Positions 7,641 to 16,973 of a stretch of DNA of 64,000 bases are shown piece after piece. Each line of letters opens with the position of its first letter. Position 1 is the stretch's first letter. Below the pieces are notes generated by a model. The model was given only the letters and a program-made list of their open reading frames with translations, ran no database searches and was not told the DNA's origin. The stretch covers positions 744,001-808,000 of the forward strand of contig NZ_MEHJ01000001.1 of NCBI RefSeq assembly GCF_001746415.1, given 5' to 3'. This DNA comes from Streptomyces agglomeratus (GTDB taxonomy: Bacteria > Actinomycetota > Actinomycetes > Streptomycetales > Streptomycetaceae). The translations under genes were made by a program, and so were the position numbers.

Positions 7641-8270
7641 CTCATCTCCATCCGTCGTGAAGCGAGGCCACCGGCGGGCGGCGCAGGACTTCACTCTGCG
7701 CGGCAGCACCGGCCGGCTTGCGGCAAACACGCCGACGATCCACCAGACACCACCTCCATATGGGTCTGGATGACGTCAGCGACCCCGTCCCGGCTCGCAG
7801 GACCAGCACGGACAAGAGGCCCCCGGCGAGAGGCAGGCGGCCCGGCCGGGAGGCGGGGGTGTGCATCCAGCCAATCCCGTGGGGGGAAGTACGGTCGGGA
7901 AGCGCAGGGTCCCGTACGGGAATGCGCCCCGGCGGCTCCGCCGGTCCTGGCGGCGTCTCTTCGTCACCACACCGGCCGCGAACTCCTCGGAGCGCAGGTC
8001 GAATCGTTTTTCCGGCAGCTTTTAACGCTGGAAGAAAATTGTTTCATCTTCGACGAAGTCCTTGAACCGCACCGCGTAAATCCGACCACATCTGCAATTT
8101 ACATCTCGTCCTATTTTTCGTGGCGGTCTTGCCATCGCCTCCACATGTACCGGTAGCTATTGCGTACACCCGCTTCCCGTTCCGGGCTCCCGATGACCCC
8201 TGGACAGGCCGGCCTCGCGACGTGCGGTCGGCCGGGGAAGCGGCGTGACACCCGTACGTGAGGAGAGGCC
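7641..8270. other. 630-nt upstream region of the lasso operon
   Basis: No gene is supported. Positions about 8010-8110 are unusually AT-rich for this genome (runs such as TTTTTCC and GAAAATTG), which often marks a promoter or regulatory zone. A candidate promoter is listed at 8129-8159. Confidence 0.5.
8129..8159 (+). promoter_or_regulatory. candidate sigma70-type promoter for the lasso operon
   Basis: TTGCCA (8129-8134) and TAGCTA (8154-8159) are separated by 19 nt, about 110 nt upstream of the precursor start. The spacing is slightly long and the match only moderate. Confidence 0.3.
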
Positions 8271-8381
8271 ATGAAGAAGGCTTACGAAGCACCGACGCTC
8301 GCCCGGCTGGGGACGTTCCGTAAGAAGACGGGACTCCTCCAGAGTTCCGGCAACGACCGGCTGATCCTGAGCAAGAACTGA
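8271..8381 (+). CDS. citrulassin-family lasso peptide precursor (A), 36 aa
   Basis: A 36-codon gene with an AGGAGAGG site just upstream. The leader has the conserved lasso recognition motif YEAPTLARLG and Thr at core position -2 (KKTG). The predicted core is LLQSSGNDRLILSKN (8334-8378), closed by a Leu1-Asp8 isopeptide bond into an eight-residue ring, with tail RLILSKN. It closely matches the published citrulassin A core (LLGLAGNDRLVLSKN), whose Arg9 is converted to citrulline by a peptidylarginine deiminase encoded elsewhere. Arg9 is present here. No deiminase gene is seen in the window, so the product may be the des-citrulline or citrulline form depending on the rest of the genome. Confidence 0.92.
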   Translation: MKKAYEAPTLARLGTFRKKTGLLQSSGNDRLILSKN

Positions 8382-8406
8382 CGGCTGACGGTTCTGATCC
8401 GACGCC

Positions 8407-10263
8407 ATGACTGAACTGCACGAGAGTGCGGGGGCGGGCCCCGGCGACGCGCACTTCACGGTCTTCACCGACTGTCAGGACGCGGCCGCCGTGGCCCGCT
8501 CCCTCTCCCATCCCCGAGCACGAACCCTGAAGCACCCCTCGGGCCGGCCCTGGCTCGTCGGGCAGTGGCACGACCAGGAGATCACCACCGCGCGTGCCGG
8601 CCACGCCGCGCTCGCCGTCATCGGCACGTGCCCCATCGACTCGGCGGAGCTCGAACGCCATGCCGGGCGCCTGCGCGATCTCGCCGGACTCGACGCCCTG
8701 GCCCGCTCCCTGCCGGGCAGCTTCCATCTCGTCGCCGCGCTCGACGGACGGCTCAGGATCCAGGGGACCGCTTCCGGTCTCCGGCTGGTCTTCCACGCTC
8801 CCGTCAGCGGGGTCCAGGTGGCTGCCACCAGTGCTGAGGTACTGGCCGCCGCGCTCGGCGCCGAGCCGGACGAGGAGCAGCTGGCTGTCCGGCTGCTGTG
8901 GCCCGTTCCCCATCCACTCGCCGAGACCCCCATGTGGCGGGGCATCACCGCCGTGTCCCCGCATGACGCACTCGTCGTCTCGGCGGACGGGCGGACCGTG
9001 CGCCACTCCCGCTGGTGGACGCCGCCGGAGCCGGTACGCACGCTCGCCGACGGCGCGCCCCTCGTCCGCGAAGCGCTCGCCGAGGCCGTCGATGCCCGTA
9101 CGCGGCAGGGCGGTGTGGTCAGTTGCGATCTCTCCGGCGGACTGGACTCCACCTCCGTCTGTTTTCTCGCCGCGCGATCGCCGGCCCGGGTGGTGGCGAG
9201 CACCTGGCCCGGACGCGATCCCGCCGACACCGACCTGTACTGGGCCGAACAGGCCGCCCGGTCCCTGCCGGACGTCGAGCACGTCGTCTGGGACGCCGAT
9301 GCCTCACCGCTCGTCTACAGCGGCCTGCTCGGCATCGACGACCTGTTGGACGAACCGACCATCGGCGTCATGGACCGGTCACGCGTCCTGCACCACCTGC
9401 CCGGACTGGCCGAGCGCGGCAGCCGACTGCACCTTACCGGCATCGGCGGTGACCACGTGGCCTGGTGCTCGGAGGCGTACTACCACCGGCTGCTGCGCAC
9501 CCGGCCGCTGTTCGCCCTGGGCCGGCTGCGCGGCTTCCGGGCGCTGTGGCAGTGGCCGGTCGGAGACGTGGCGCGTGCGCTGGCCGACTCGCGGCCGTAC
9601 GGTAAGTGGCTGGCCGACTCCAGCGGTCGCCTGCGCGACCCGCTGGCCTCCACCGTCCGCACCAGCCTCGGGTGGGGCATGCCGCCCCGTCTCTTCGGCT
9701 GGGTCACTCCCGACGCTGAGCAGATGGCCCGGCGGGCGCTGCGCGAGGCCGCGGCGAAGGCGGTCCCGCTACACCCGGATCGTGGCCTGCACACCGATCT
9801 CGAACAGATCCTCGCGTGTACGCGCATCATCCGTCAGTGGGACCGTATGGCGGCCCGGGCCGGGGTGCCGATGGCGTCACCGTTCCTCGACGACCGTGTG
9901 ATCGAGGCATGCCTCGCGGTCCGTCCGGGCGAGCGGGTGACTCCCTGGGCGTACAAGCCCCTCCTGACCGCCGCCATGAGCGGGATCGTGCCCGATGCGT
10001 GTCTGCGACGTACCAACAAGGCCGCCGCGTCCATGGACGCCTCCAACGGTTTGCGCGAACACCGAGCGGACCTGCTGCGGCTCTGGGAAGACTCGCGGCT
10101 GGAGCAACTCGGTCTGGTGGACGGCGCAGCCCTGCGCCGGCTTGCCCAGCGGCCGGCCACCCCCGAACTGCGCGACGCGATCCTCTACTCGACCATCGCC
10201 GCCGAGGTGTGGTTGCGCGGACTCAGCCGCTCCCCCGGCCCCAGGGCGCCGGCCGCCCGATGA
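8407..10263 (+). CDS. lasso macrolactam synthetase (C), asparagine-synthetase-like
   Basis: This 618-residue protein has an N-terminal glutaminase-like region without the nucleophilic Cys (it starts MTELHES), typical of lasso cyclases. An asparagine-synthetase domain follows, with the ATP-pyrophosphatase motif SGGLDSTS at 243-250. Later features are TGIGGDH, FLDDRVIEA and a KPLL segment. It activates the Asp8 side chain of the core by adenylation and forms the Leu1-Asp8 macrolactam. It begins 25 nt after the precursor stop and precedes the RRE gene, giving the order A-C-B1-B2-D found in actinobacterial lasso clusters. Confidence 0.92.
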   Translation: MTELHESAGAGPGDAHFTVFTDCQDAAAVARSLSHPRARTLKHPSGRPWLVGQWHDQEITTARAGHAALAVIGTCPIDSAELERHAGRLRDLAGLDALARSLPGSFHLVAALDGRLRIQGTASGLRLVFHAPVSGVQVAATSAEVLAAALGAEPDEEQLAVRLLWPVPHPLAETPMWRGITAVSPHDALVVSADGRTVRHSRWWTPPEPVRTLADGAPLVREALAEAVDARTRQGGVVSCDLSGGLDSTSVCFLAARSPARVVASTWPGRDPADTDLYWAEQAARSLPDVEHVVWDADASPLVYSGLLGIDDLLDEPTIGVMDRSRVLHHLPGLAERGSRLHLTGIGGDHVAWCSEAYYHRLLRTRPLFALGRLRGFRALWQWPVGDVARALADSRPYGKWLADSSGRLRDPLASTVRTSLGWGMPPRLFGWVTPDAEQMARRALREAAAKAVPLHPDRGLHTDLEQILACTRIIRQWDRMAARAGVPMASPFLDDRVIEACLAVRPGERVTPWAYKPLLTAAMSGIVPDACLRRTNKAAASMDASNGLREHRADLLRLWEDSRLEQLGLVDGAALRRLAQRPATPELRDAILYSTIAAEVWLRGLSRSPGPRAPAAR

Positions 10264-10292
10264 CGACAGTTCCTCAGCGGAAAGGCACACGC

Positions 10293-10547
10293 ATGGCATT
10301 GAAATTCGGCGCCAATGTCTCCACTGCCGAGACCGACTACGGCACTGTTCTTCTCGATGAACGGGCCGGGGAATACTGGGAATTGAATCCCACGGGCACG
10401 CTGGTCGTCCGTACGCTCATGGCGGGTGGTGACGAAGCGGACGCGGTGGCCGCACTCACCGAAGAATTCGACATCAGTGCTTCGAGGGCGAAGCAGGATG
10501 TCGACGCCCTCGTACGGCAACTGCGGACCTCGGGGCTGGCCGAATGA
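10293..10547 (+). CDS. lasso leader-recognition protein (B1), PqqD-like RRE
   Basis: An 84-residue PqqD-fold RiPP recognition element: an N-terminal beta wing (LDERAGEYWELNPTGTLVVRTL) and C-terminal helices (ADAVAALTEEFDISASRAKQDVDALVRQLRTSGLAE). It binds the YxxPxL leader motif and delivers the precursor to the peptidase and cyclase. The start at 10293 is chosen from length and the AAAGG-type site. Its stop overlaps the next ATG by ATGA, implying coupled translation of B1 and B2. Confidence 0.9.
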   Translation: MALKFGANVSTAETDYGTVLLDERAGEYWELNPTGTLVVRTLMAGGDEADAVAALTEEFDISASRAKQDVDALVRQLRTSGLAE

Positions 10548-10978
10548 CGACGCCGAGCGCACTGGAGCGGCCCACCGGAGTGCCCTTCGCGCGACGACTG
10601 GCCGCCCGTCTCGTTCTGCTCCCCGCGGTCGCTCTGTCCTTCCTGCCGCCACGGCGGATCCGCGTTGTACTCGGTGTCGTCCGTGGCCGGGCCAGGCCGG
10701 CCACCGCCGCCGAGGCCAAACGCGCGCGGGATGCCATGTGCGCGGTGAGCCTGCGCTGCGCCGGCCCCAAGGGCTGCCTGCCCCGTTCGTTGGGCGCCGC
10801 CCTTCTGTGCCGCGTCTCGGGAACATGGCCGACCTGGTGCACCGGGGTACGCGTGGTGCCGCCGTTCACGGCACACGCCTGGATCGAGGCGGACGGCCGG
10901 CCCGTGGACGAAGGCGTACCGGACGACTATTTCACTCGGCTGATGACGGTCACCCCGGCGGACCGATCGGGCCGATGA
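10544..10978 (+). CDS. lasso leader peptidase (B2), transglutaminase-like
   Basis: A 144-residue Cys protease of the lasso B2 family. It has a catalytic Cys78 in GPKGCLPRSLGAALLCR, His111 in FTAHAWIEADG, and an Asp shortly after (Asp117 or Asp122). It cleaves the leader after Gly21 of the precursor, in concert with the RRE protein. A hydrophobic N-terminal segment (LAARLVLLPAVALSFLPP) is common in the family. It overlaps the genes on both sides by 4 nt. Confidence 0.9.
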   Translation: MTTPSALERPTGVPFARRLAARLVLLPAVALSFLPPRRIRVVLGVVRGRARPATAAEAKRARDAMCAVSLRCAGPKGCLPRSLGAALLCRVSGTWPTWCTGVRVVPPFTAHAWIEADGRPVDEGVPDDYFTRLMTVTPADRSGR

Positions 10979-12834
10979 CCGGCACCGTCGTGGAGCAGGC
11001 GCAGCCGGCGGCCGAAGGCGACCGCTCGACGCGGGCCGCGGTCGCCACCATGTACCGGCTCACCACCGGGCACCGGTCTTCGGTCGCCGTCGCCACCGTG
11101 CTCACTCTGGTGGGCTCCGCTCTGGGCCTCGCTCAGCCGCTCGTCGCCAAGCATGTCGTGGACGCGAGCGGCCGGGGGCAGGTGTTGTGGCCGCTGTTGC
11201 TGCTGCTCGCGGTGCTGTTCGTCACCGAGGCGGCGACGGGTGCGGTGGGCCGCTTCGTACTGGAGCGCATGGGCGAAGGCGTCGTACGAGGGCTGCGCCA
11301 CGGCCTGGTGGGGCGGCTGCTCCGGCTGGAGATGAGGGAGTACGACCGGCACCGCAGCGGTGACCTCGTCTCCCGGGTCACCGCGGACACCACCCTGCTG
11401 CGGGAAGTCGTGTCCCAGGCGCTGGTCGATCTGGTGACGGGGGCTCTCGTCGCGGCGGGCGCGATCGTCCTCATGATCTGGATCGACCCGCTGCTGCTGC
11501 TCCTGGTCGCTCTGACCGTGGCCGCCGCCGCCATGATCGTTGCCTCACTGCTCAAGGGCATCCGGGTCGCGTCAGAACGTATGCAGAACTCCGTGGGCGC
11601 GATCGCCGCAGAGCTGGAACGCGCCCTCGGCGCGCTCCCGATGGTCCGGGTCCACCGCGCCGAGGACCGTGAAGCGGCCCGCATCGGAGAGCGCGTCGAA
11701 GCGGCCTACGACGCCGGTGTACGGACCGCGAAGCTCGCCTCCGTCATGAGCCCGGCCGTCGAACTCGCCGTCCAGGGCTCCTTCCTGATCGTCCTGGTGA
11801 TCGGCGGCCTGCGGGTGAACGGGCAGGCCAACTCACTCGGCGACCTGGTGGCCTTCCTGCTGTACGCCTCGTACCTGGTGCTGCCGTTGTCGTCGGTCTT
11901 CCGCGCGGTCGGTCTCATCCAGCGCGGCATGGGCGCCTACCAGCGCGTCGAGCAGGCACTGTCCCTGCCGGCGGAGCCCTCCGCGGAGAAGCCGGCTGTC
12001 CGGGCGCGTACGCGCGAACCGGCCAGGCATGTCGCCTCGCGCGAGGAGCCCGTCCTCGCCCTGCGGGACCTCTGCTTCGGCTACACGCCGGGCCGGCCGG
12101 TGCTGCGGGGCCTGTCCTTCACCGTCGCACACCGGCAGCAGGTCGCCCTGGTCGGCCGGTCGGGTGCCGGAAAGAGCACGGTCTTCGCCCTCATTGCCAG
12201 GTTCTACGAACCGGACTCCGGAACCCTGTTGTTCGACGGCCTTCCCACCACGGGACTGAGCCGCGCGGCCTGCCGTGAACGCATCGCCGTCGTCGACCAG
12301 AACACCCACGTCGTCCATGGCACGCTGCGGGACAACATCACCTACGCCGTTCCCGACGCCACCGAGGCCGATGTGCGGCGCGTCGTCGAGCTCGCCCAGC
12401 TCGACGGGGTCGTACGACGGCTGCCGGGTGGCCTGTCGGGTGTGCTCGGCGAACGCGGCGGCACCCTCTCGGCAGGAGAACGTCAGCGCGTCGCCCTGGC
12501 CCGCGCGCTGCTCGCCCGCCCCGCTCTCCTCCTGCTCGACGAGCCCACCTCCCACCTCGACACGATCAACGAAACCGCGCTCACCACCGTGATGAGGGAC
12601 GTCGCCCAGGAGTGCTCCGTTCTGGTCATCGCGCACCGACTCTCCACGGTCCAGCACGCCGACCGCATCGTCGTACTGGAGGACGGCCGCACCGCCGCCT
12701 GCGGACAGCACCAGGACCTGCTCACCAGCAGCCCCGCCTACCGCGAGCTGGCCGCCGGGCAGATGCTCCGCCCGGCCGGCGCGCGGGCCTCAGCCGTCGC
12801 GACCACCCCGATCCACCCCCGGCACCGGCCGTGA
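10975..12834 (+). CDS. lasso peptide ABC exporter (D), fused permease-ATPase
   Basis: This 619-residue half-transporter has six predicted membrane helices in the first ~320 residues and a nucleotide-binding domain. The motifs are Walker A GRSGAGKST (394-402), signature LSAGERQ (498-504), Walker B LLLLDEPTS and a switch His in VIAHRLSTV. It should export the mature lasso peptide and provide self-immunity. The ATG at 10975 overlaps the B2 stop (ATGA) and is preferred over the much longer open frame upstream, which only reads antisense-like through B1 and B2. It is the last gene of the operon. Confidence 0.9.
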   Translation: MTGTVVEQAQPAAEGDRSTRAAVATMYRLTTGHRSSVAVATVLTLVGSALGLAQPLVAKHVVDASGRGQVLWPLLLLLAVLFVTEAATGAVGRFVLERMGEGVVRGLRHGLVGRLLRLEMREYDRHRSGDLVSRVTADTTLLREVVSQALVDLVTGALVAAGAIVLMIWIDPLLLLLVALTVAAAAMIVASLLKGIRVASERMQNSVGAIAAELERALGALPMVRVHRAEDREAARIGERVEAAYDAGVRTAKLASVMSPAVELAVQGSFLIVLVIGGLRVNGQANSLGDLVAFLLYASYLVLPLSSVFRAVGLIQRGMGAYQRVEQALSLPAEPSAEKPAVRARTREPARHVASREEPVLALRDLCFGYTPGRPVLRGLSFTVAHRQQVALVGRSGAGKSTVFALIARFYEPDSGTLLFDGLPTTGLSRAACRERIAVVDQNTHVVHGTLRDNITYAVPDATEADVRRVVELAQLDGVVRRLPGGLSGVLGERGGTLSAGERQRVALARALLARPALLLLDEPTSHLDTINETALTTVMRDVAQECSVLVIAHRLSTVQHADRIVVLEDGRTAACGQHQDLLTSSPAYRELAAGQMLRPAGARASAVATTPIHPRHRP

Positions 12835-12991
12835 ACCGGGCGAGAGGCACCACGCCGGCGCCTCCTCCACGAGTGCGAACCGGTCCGCGGTTCGGAGGAC
12901 CGGCTGAATCTCGTGCGGGTGCCCGGTGCCTTTCCCCAAAGGTGTGGGCGTGACGTAGCGGGCGGGGGCCGGGACGACGAGGATGCCCGCC

Positions 12992-13806
12992 ATGGCCACT
13001 GACAACGACCTCGCCGCCGTACGTTCGACACACTCGACGCCCCTGGTTTTCGGTGCGGGGGCGGTTGTCGGCGTTCTGGGCGGGTTGGTCGGTCTGGGTG
13101 GCGCGGAGTTCCGCCTGCCGCTGCTGATCAGCCTTTTCGGGTTCGCCGCGCTCTCAGCGGTCATCCTGAACAAGGCGATGAGCCTCGTCGTGGTCCTGGT
13201 CGCTCTGCCCGCCCGCCTGGCAGCGGTGCCGGCGTCCGAGGTGGGCGCACACTGGCCTGTCGCGATCAACCTGCTGGCCGGGAGTCTGCTGGGCGCCTGG
13301 GCCGGAGCGACCTGGGCGGTGCGCATGCGCGGTTCCACCCTTCACAAGGTCCTGGCGGTGTTGATGGTGTTCATGGCCGCCGGCTGCTGGTCACACACAC
13401 CACCACCGTGGGGACGCCGGCGCTGCCGCTGTGGGCTCAGGTGCCTTGTGGCGTCGTGGCCGGGTTCGGGATCGGGGTGGTCGCGGCGATCATGGGCGTG
13501 GCGGGTGGCGAGCTGCTGATCCCGACGATCGTGCTGCTGTTCGCGGTGGACATCAGAGCCGCGGGCAGCCTCTCCCTGCTGGTGTCGCTGCCGACCATGC
13601 TGGTGGCCTTCGTCCGCTACAGCCGTGACGGCAGCTTCGCGGTGCTCAGTACCCACCTCCGCTTCACCTTGATCATGGCCGCGGGCTCGGTCGCCGGTGC
13701 CGTGCTGGGCGGGCTGCTCCTCGGTGCGTTCCCGGAACTGGTGCTCATCCCCGTGCTGGTCGTGATCCTGCTCGTTTCCGCACTCAAGCTCGCCCGTCAC
13801 GCCTGA
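12992..13806 (+). pseudogene. TauE/SafE family sulfite exporter-like permease, frameshifted
   Basis: Two adjacent frames together make one TauE/SafE permease. The first half (from ATG 12992, or 12983) contains GVLGGLVGLGGAEFRLPLL and runs to about 13385. The second half continues in another frame from about 13390 with LLVTHTTTVGTPALPLWAQVPCGVVAGFG and GVAGGELLIPTIV, ending at 13806. The switch lies in the GCCGCCGGCTGCTGG stretch near 13378-13392 and is consistent with loss of one base. Either the gene is inactivated or there is a sequencing error. Intact relatives export sulfite or sulfonates with eight or so membrane helices. It is not obviously linked to the lasso operon. Confidence 0.75.
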
Positions 13807-13900
13807 GCGCGCGGTGTCGCCCCGGCCGCGGTGGCCGGCCGCGATGCCGGTGGCGTGGGCCACGGCGCAACTGTGAGCGGAGGCTGGGAGAATAGCGGGC

Positions 13901-14649
13901 ATGGACATCGATCGCAGGAACAACGTCACCGTCGTCGGCAACCCGCAGGGTCCGGCGGTGATGCTGGCTCACGGCTTCGGCTGCGATCAGAACATGTGGC
14001 GGCTGACGGTGCCCGCGCTGGTCGAGAACTACCGCGTGGTGCTGTTCGACTACGTGGGTTCGGGCCGCTCGGATCTGTCCGCTTTCTCGGAGGAGCGCTA
14101 TTCCTCCCTGGAGGGCTATGCCCGGGACGTGGTGGAGGTGTGCGAAGCGCTGGAACTGCGTGATGTCGCGTTCGTAGGGCACTCGGTCAGCGCGATGGTC
14201 GGGGTGATGGCCGCCAACATGGCTCCGGAGCGCATCGGCGCGATGGTGATGGTCGGGACATCGACGAACTCCTTACGTCACTGGAGTCCAATTACCTGGG
14301 CTGGTCGGCGGCGATGGCGCCGGTGATCATGGGGAACGAGGAGCGGCCGGAGCTCGGTGAGGAGCTGACGAACAGTTTCTGCGCCACCGACCCCGACATG
14401 GCGCGCGTGTTCGCCCGCACCACCTTCCTGTCCGACTCGAGAGACGATCTGAAGAGTGTGCGGGTTCCGACACTGGTACTGGAGTGCACCCAGGACGCCA
14501 TCGCTCCCCGGGAGGTCGGCGCCTTTGTCCACCGGGCGATCCCCGGGTCGAAGCTGAGCACTCTCGACGCGACGGGGCACTGCCCCCACATGTCCGCGCC
14601 CGAAGCCACCAACAGGGCGATCACCGGCTTCCTGGCGGGCCTGCGGTGA
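13901..14649 (+). pseudogene. RsbQ-like alpha/beta hydrolase with internal deletion and frameshift
   Basis: The N-terminal part (HGFGCDQNMW, FDYVGSGRSD, nucleophile GHSVSAM) strongly resembles RsbQ. After MVMVG at about 14254 the frame is lost, and the homologous sequence resumes in another frame at DIDELLTSLESNYLGW (14257 on), continuing to CTQDAIAP (Asp) and TGHCPHM (His). Against Bacillus subtilis RsbQ about 18-20 codons are missing at the junction, so a deletion of 3n+1 bases is the simplest explanation. The full catalytic triad survives, but the product would be truncated at 14326. RsbQ normally activates the phosphatase RsbP, encoded by the next, intact gene. Confidence 0.75.
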
Positions 14650-15932
14650 TGTGCCGCACGGGACAGGAACCCGACCCGCACGACGCCGGCAAGGAGCAGA
14701 CGCCGGATGCGGCGTTCACCGCACTGCTGGAGGACAGCGCCGAGGAGTTGTACGAGAACGCGCCGTGCGGCTATTTGTCCACTCTGATGGACGGCAGTAT
14801 CGCGAAGATCAACACCACGCTGCTGGGCTGGCTCGGCCTGGAGCGGGAGGCGGTGGTGGGCCGGATGCGGTTCACCGACCTGCTCACCGTGGGCGGCAAG
14901 CTGTACCACGAGACCCACTTCGCGCCGCTGCTGCGCATGCAGGGCGAGATCAACGGAATAGCTCTGGAGATCAAACAGGCGGGCGGTGCCCGGCTGCCGG
15001 TACTGATCTCCTCCGTGGTCAAGAACGGCAGCACCGGCGAACCGCTGCTGATCCGCACCACCGTCTTCGACGCCCGGGACCGCCGCGCCTACGAGCGGGA
15101 ACTCCTGCGCAGCCGGCAAGCGGCCGAGGAAGCGCGCAAAGAGGCGGAGGCCGACCGCGCGCGGCTACAGGACGCCCTCGCAGTCCTTCAGCAGTCGCTG
15201 CTGCCCGCCGCACTGCCGCCGGTACCGGGAGTGCAGACGGCCGCCCACTACCACACCGCCTCTCCCGACCGGCTCGGCGGTGACTTCTACGATGTCTTCC
15301 CCGTCGACGGCAAACGCTTCGCCTTCTTCCTCGGCGACGTGTGCGGCAAGGGCCCCCAGGCCGCTGTGGTCACCTCCCTCACACGCTACACCCTGCGCGC
15401 AGCCGCCCTGCACGACCCGGACCCCGTCGCCGCACTGTCCACCCTCAACAATGTGCTCCAGGAGCGCTACACCGGCGGCGACCCGCGTTACTGCACCGCC
15501 ATCTACGGCATCCTCGAACCCGATCACGCGACCGGGCAGGTCGCCATCCGCCTCGCCTCGGGCGGCCACCCCCCAGCCCTCGTCCTGCGCGCCGACGGCA
15601 CAGCCGACTTCCTGCCCACCCCCGGCGGCCTCCTCGTCGGCGTTCTGCCGGACCCGCACTTCGCCACCGCCACCACGACGCTCGCCCCCGGCGACACCCT
15701 CCTGCTCTACACCGACGGCCTCACAGAAGCGCGGACGGGCGAAGACCGCGCCGGCCTCTACGGTGACGAGGCGCTGCGCTCCTTCGCCGCCGGCCACGCC
15801 GGCAAGCCCCCACATGCCGTCATCCAGGCCCTGACCGGCCTCTTGGACGATTTCGGTGACGGCCTCGACGACGACACCGCCCTGCTCGCCCTCGGCATTC
15901 CCGCCGCCGGCCCTACGACGAAGAACCCATGA
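14649..15932 (+). CDS. RsbP-like PAS-PP2C (SpoIIE) phosphatase, 427 aa
   Basis: A PAS domain (about 30-150, with NAPCGYLSTLMDGSI and KLYHETHFAPLLRMQG) is followed by a short coiled coil (about 150-185) and a SpoIIE/PP2C phosphatase domain. Metal-site motifs are GGDFYDVF, GDVCGKG, LYTDGLTEA and DDDTALL. It should dephosphorylate an anti-sigma factor antagonist, most simply the STAS protein encoded next. The ATG at 14649 overlaps the stop of the RsbQ-like pseudogene by one base (TGATG), as in RsbQP-type operons. With RsbQ broken, its activation may be altered. Confidence 0.85.
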   Translation: MCRTGQEPDPHDAGKEQTPDAAFTALLEDSAEELYENAPCGYLSTLMDGSIAKINTTLLGWLGLEREAVVGRMRFTDLLTVGGKLYHETHFAPLLRMQGEINGIALEIKQAGGARLPVLISSVVKNGSTGEPLLIRTTVFDARDRRAYERELLRSRQAAEEARKEAEADRARLQDALAVLQQSLLPAALPPVPGVQTAAHYHTASPDRLGGDFYDVFPVDGKRFAFFLGDVCGKGPQAAVVTSLTRYTLRAAALHDPDPVAALSTLNNVLQERYTGGDPRYCTAIYGILEPDHATGQVAIRLASGGHPPALVLRADGTADFLPTPGGLLVGVLPDPHFATATTTLAPGDTLLLYTDGLTEARTGEDRAGLYGDEALRSFAAGHAGKPPHAVIQALTGLLDDFGDGLDDDTALLALGIPAAGPTTKNP

Positions 15933-16312
15933 TGAGCCCGCTACAGATCATCACCCGAGACACCGCGACCGGTCCCGTTCTGGAGATCATCGGCGAACTC
16001 GACTACTCCAATGCCTCCGAGCTGCGCGACCGGCTCACCACGCTCGCCCTCCAGCCCGGCCGGCGTCTCGTCCTGGACCTGGGCAGCATGAGGTTCTGCG
16101 ACTCCAGCGGCATCACCGCCCTGCTCGCGGCCCGCAACCGCGCACACGCCGCCCAGGCCGACATCGCGCTCGCCGCCGTCCCCGCCCACACGATGCGCAT
16201 CCTGCGCGTCGTCGGCCTGGACCAGATCTTCCCCCTCTACCCGGACACCACCCCGAACTGCTCTCCCGTTCCGGTGTGGACGAGCTCGTCGGACAAGAGC
16301 GAGGCCGGATGA
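15929..16312 (+). CDS. STAS-domain anti-sigma factor antagonist
   Basis: A 127-residue SpoIIAA/RsbV-like protein with strand ITRDTATGPVLEIIGELDY and the phosphorylatable DSSG motif at 58-61. The start overlaps the phosphatase stop by 4 nt (ATGA), so the two are co-translated. In its dephosphorylated form it would capture an anti-sigma kinase and free a stress sigma factor; that partner is not in the window. A short Ser/Pro-rich tail follows the domain. Confidence 0.85.
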   Translation: MMSPLQIITRDTATGPVLEIIGELDYSNASELRDRLTTLALQPGRRLVLDLGSMRFCDSSGITALLAARNRAHAAQADIALAAVPAHTMRILRVVGLDQIFPLYPDTTPNCSPVPVWTSSSDKSEAG

Positions 16313-16354
16313 GCGAGCCTCTTCCGACCCCGCCCCCTGTCTGCCCGCCGAGGG

Positions 16355-16786
16355 TCAGGGCCGCCTGTAGGGGCGGCAGAGCAGGTCCTTGAGATTGCCG
16401 TCGTCCAGACACACGCGCACGAGCCCGGCTCCGCCGGGAACGTCTGCCGGAACGACGAATGAGAAGTCTTCGGTCGTGCCGCACGCCGTATCGCCGGAGG
16501 CAGAGCCGTTCGAGCCCAGCTTTACTGTGTCGGCGGCGTTGTAGGTGTACGCCCAGGTGCGCCGGCAGTATGCCGGGCCGGCCGCGCTCACCGACTTGTG
16601 CGTGCCCTTCACGACGACCGACCGGTTCTGCCAGGTCAACGTGCCCGTCGTCCACGTGTTCCCGACCTCGACGTAGAACGGGGTGACAGGGTAGGCGGCG
16701 GTGTGAGCATGTGCGGCGGGAGCGCCCAGTAACGTGCCCGCGGCCAGCGCGGTGGTACCGAGGGCGGCGGCGAATCGCGTACGCAT
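16355..16786 (-). CDS. small secreted protein, 143 aa
   Basis: ATG at 16786 with a GGAG site. A Sec signal peptide (MRTRF, hydrophobic AALGTTALAAGTLLGAPA, cleavage after AHA) is followed by a beta-rich mature domain with four Cys (AYCRRTW, DTACGTT, VRVCLDD, LLCRPY), probably two disulfides. The function is unknown. It is convergent with the STAS gene. Confidence 0.65.
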   Translation of the reverse strand: MRTRFAAALGTTALAAGTLLGAPAAHAHTAAYPVTPFYVEVGNTWTTGTLTWQNRSVVVKGTHKSVSAAGPAYCRRTWAYTYNAADTVKLGSNGSASGDTACGTTEDFSFVVPADVPGGAGLVRVCLDDGNLKDLLCRPYRRP

Positions 16787-16973
16787 GTGATCTCCAGGAG
16801 TTGGCCGGTTACGGCTCTACATGCTGCGGGATCCGGGCACCCGCGGCCCAGCTCTTAAGCCACGGCTTAAAGGTGGCCGGTGGCCGTCGCGCTGTCGCCA
16901 CCTCGTTTCGAATGGGGCGGCGGTCCAGTTGCCGGCTGCAACCGCCGCGCCGCACGGCGGCCTCGCGGCTCGC

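Noticed and set aside
10426..10974. Longer N-terminus for the lasso ABC exporter
   Set aside because: It overlaps B1 and B2 in another frame. ATG 10975 gives the standard exporter start and an ATGA overlap.
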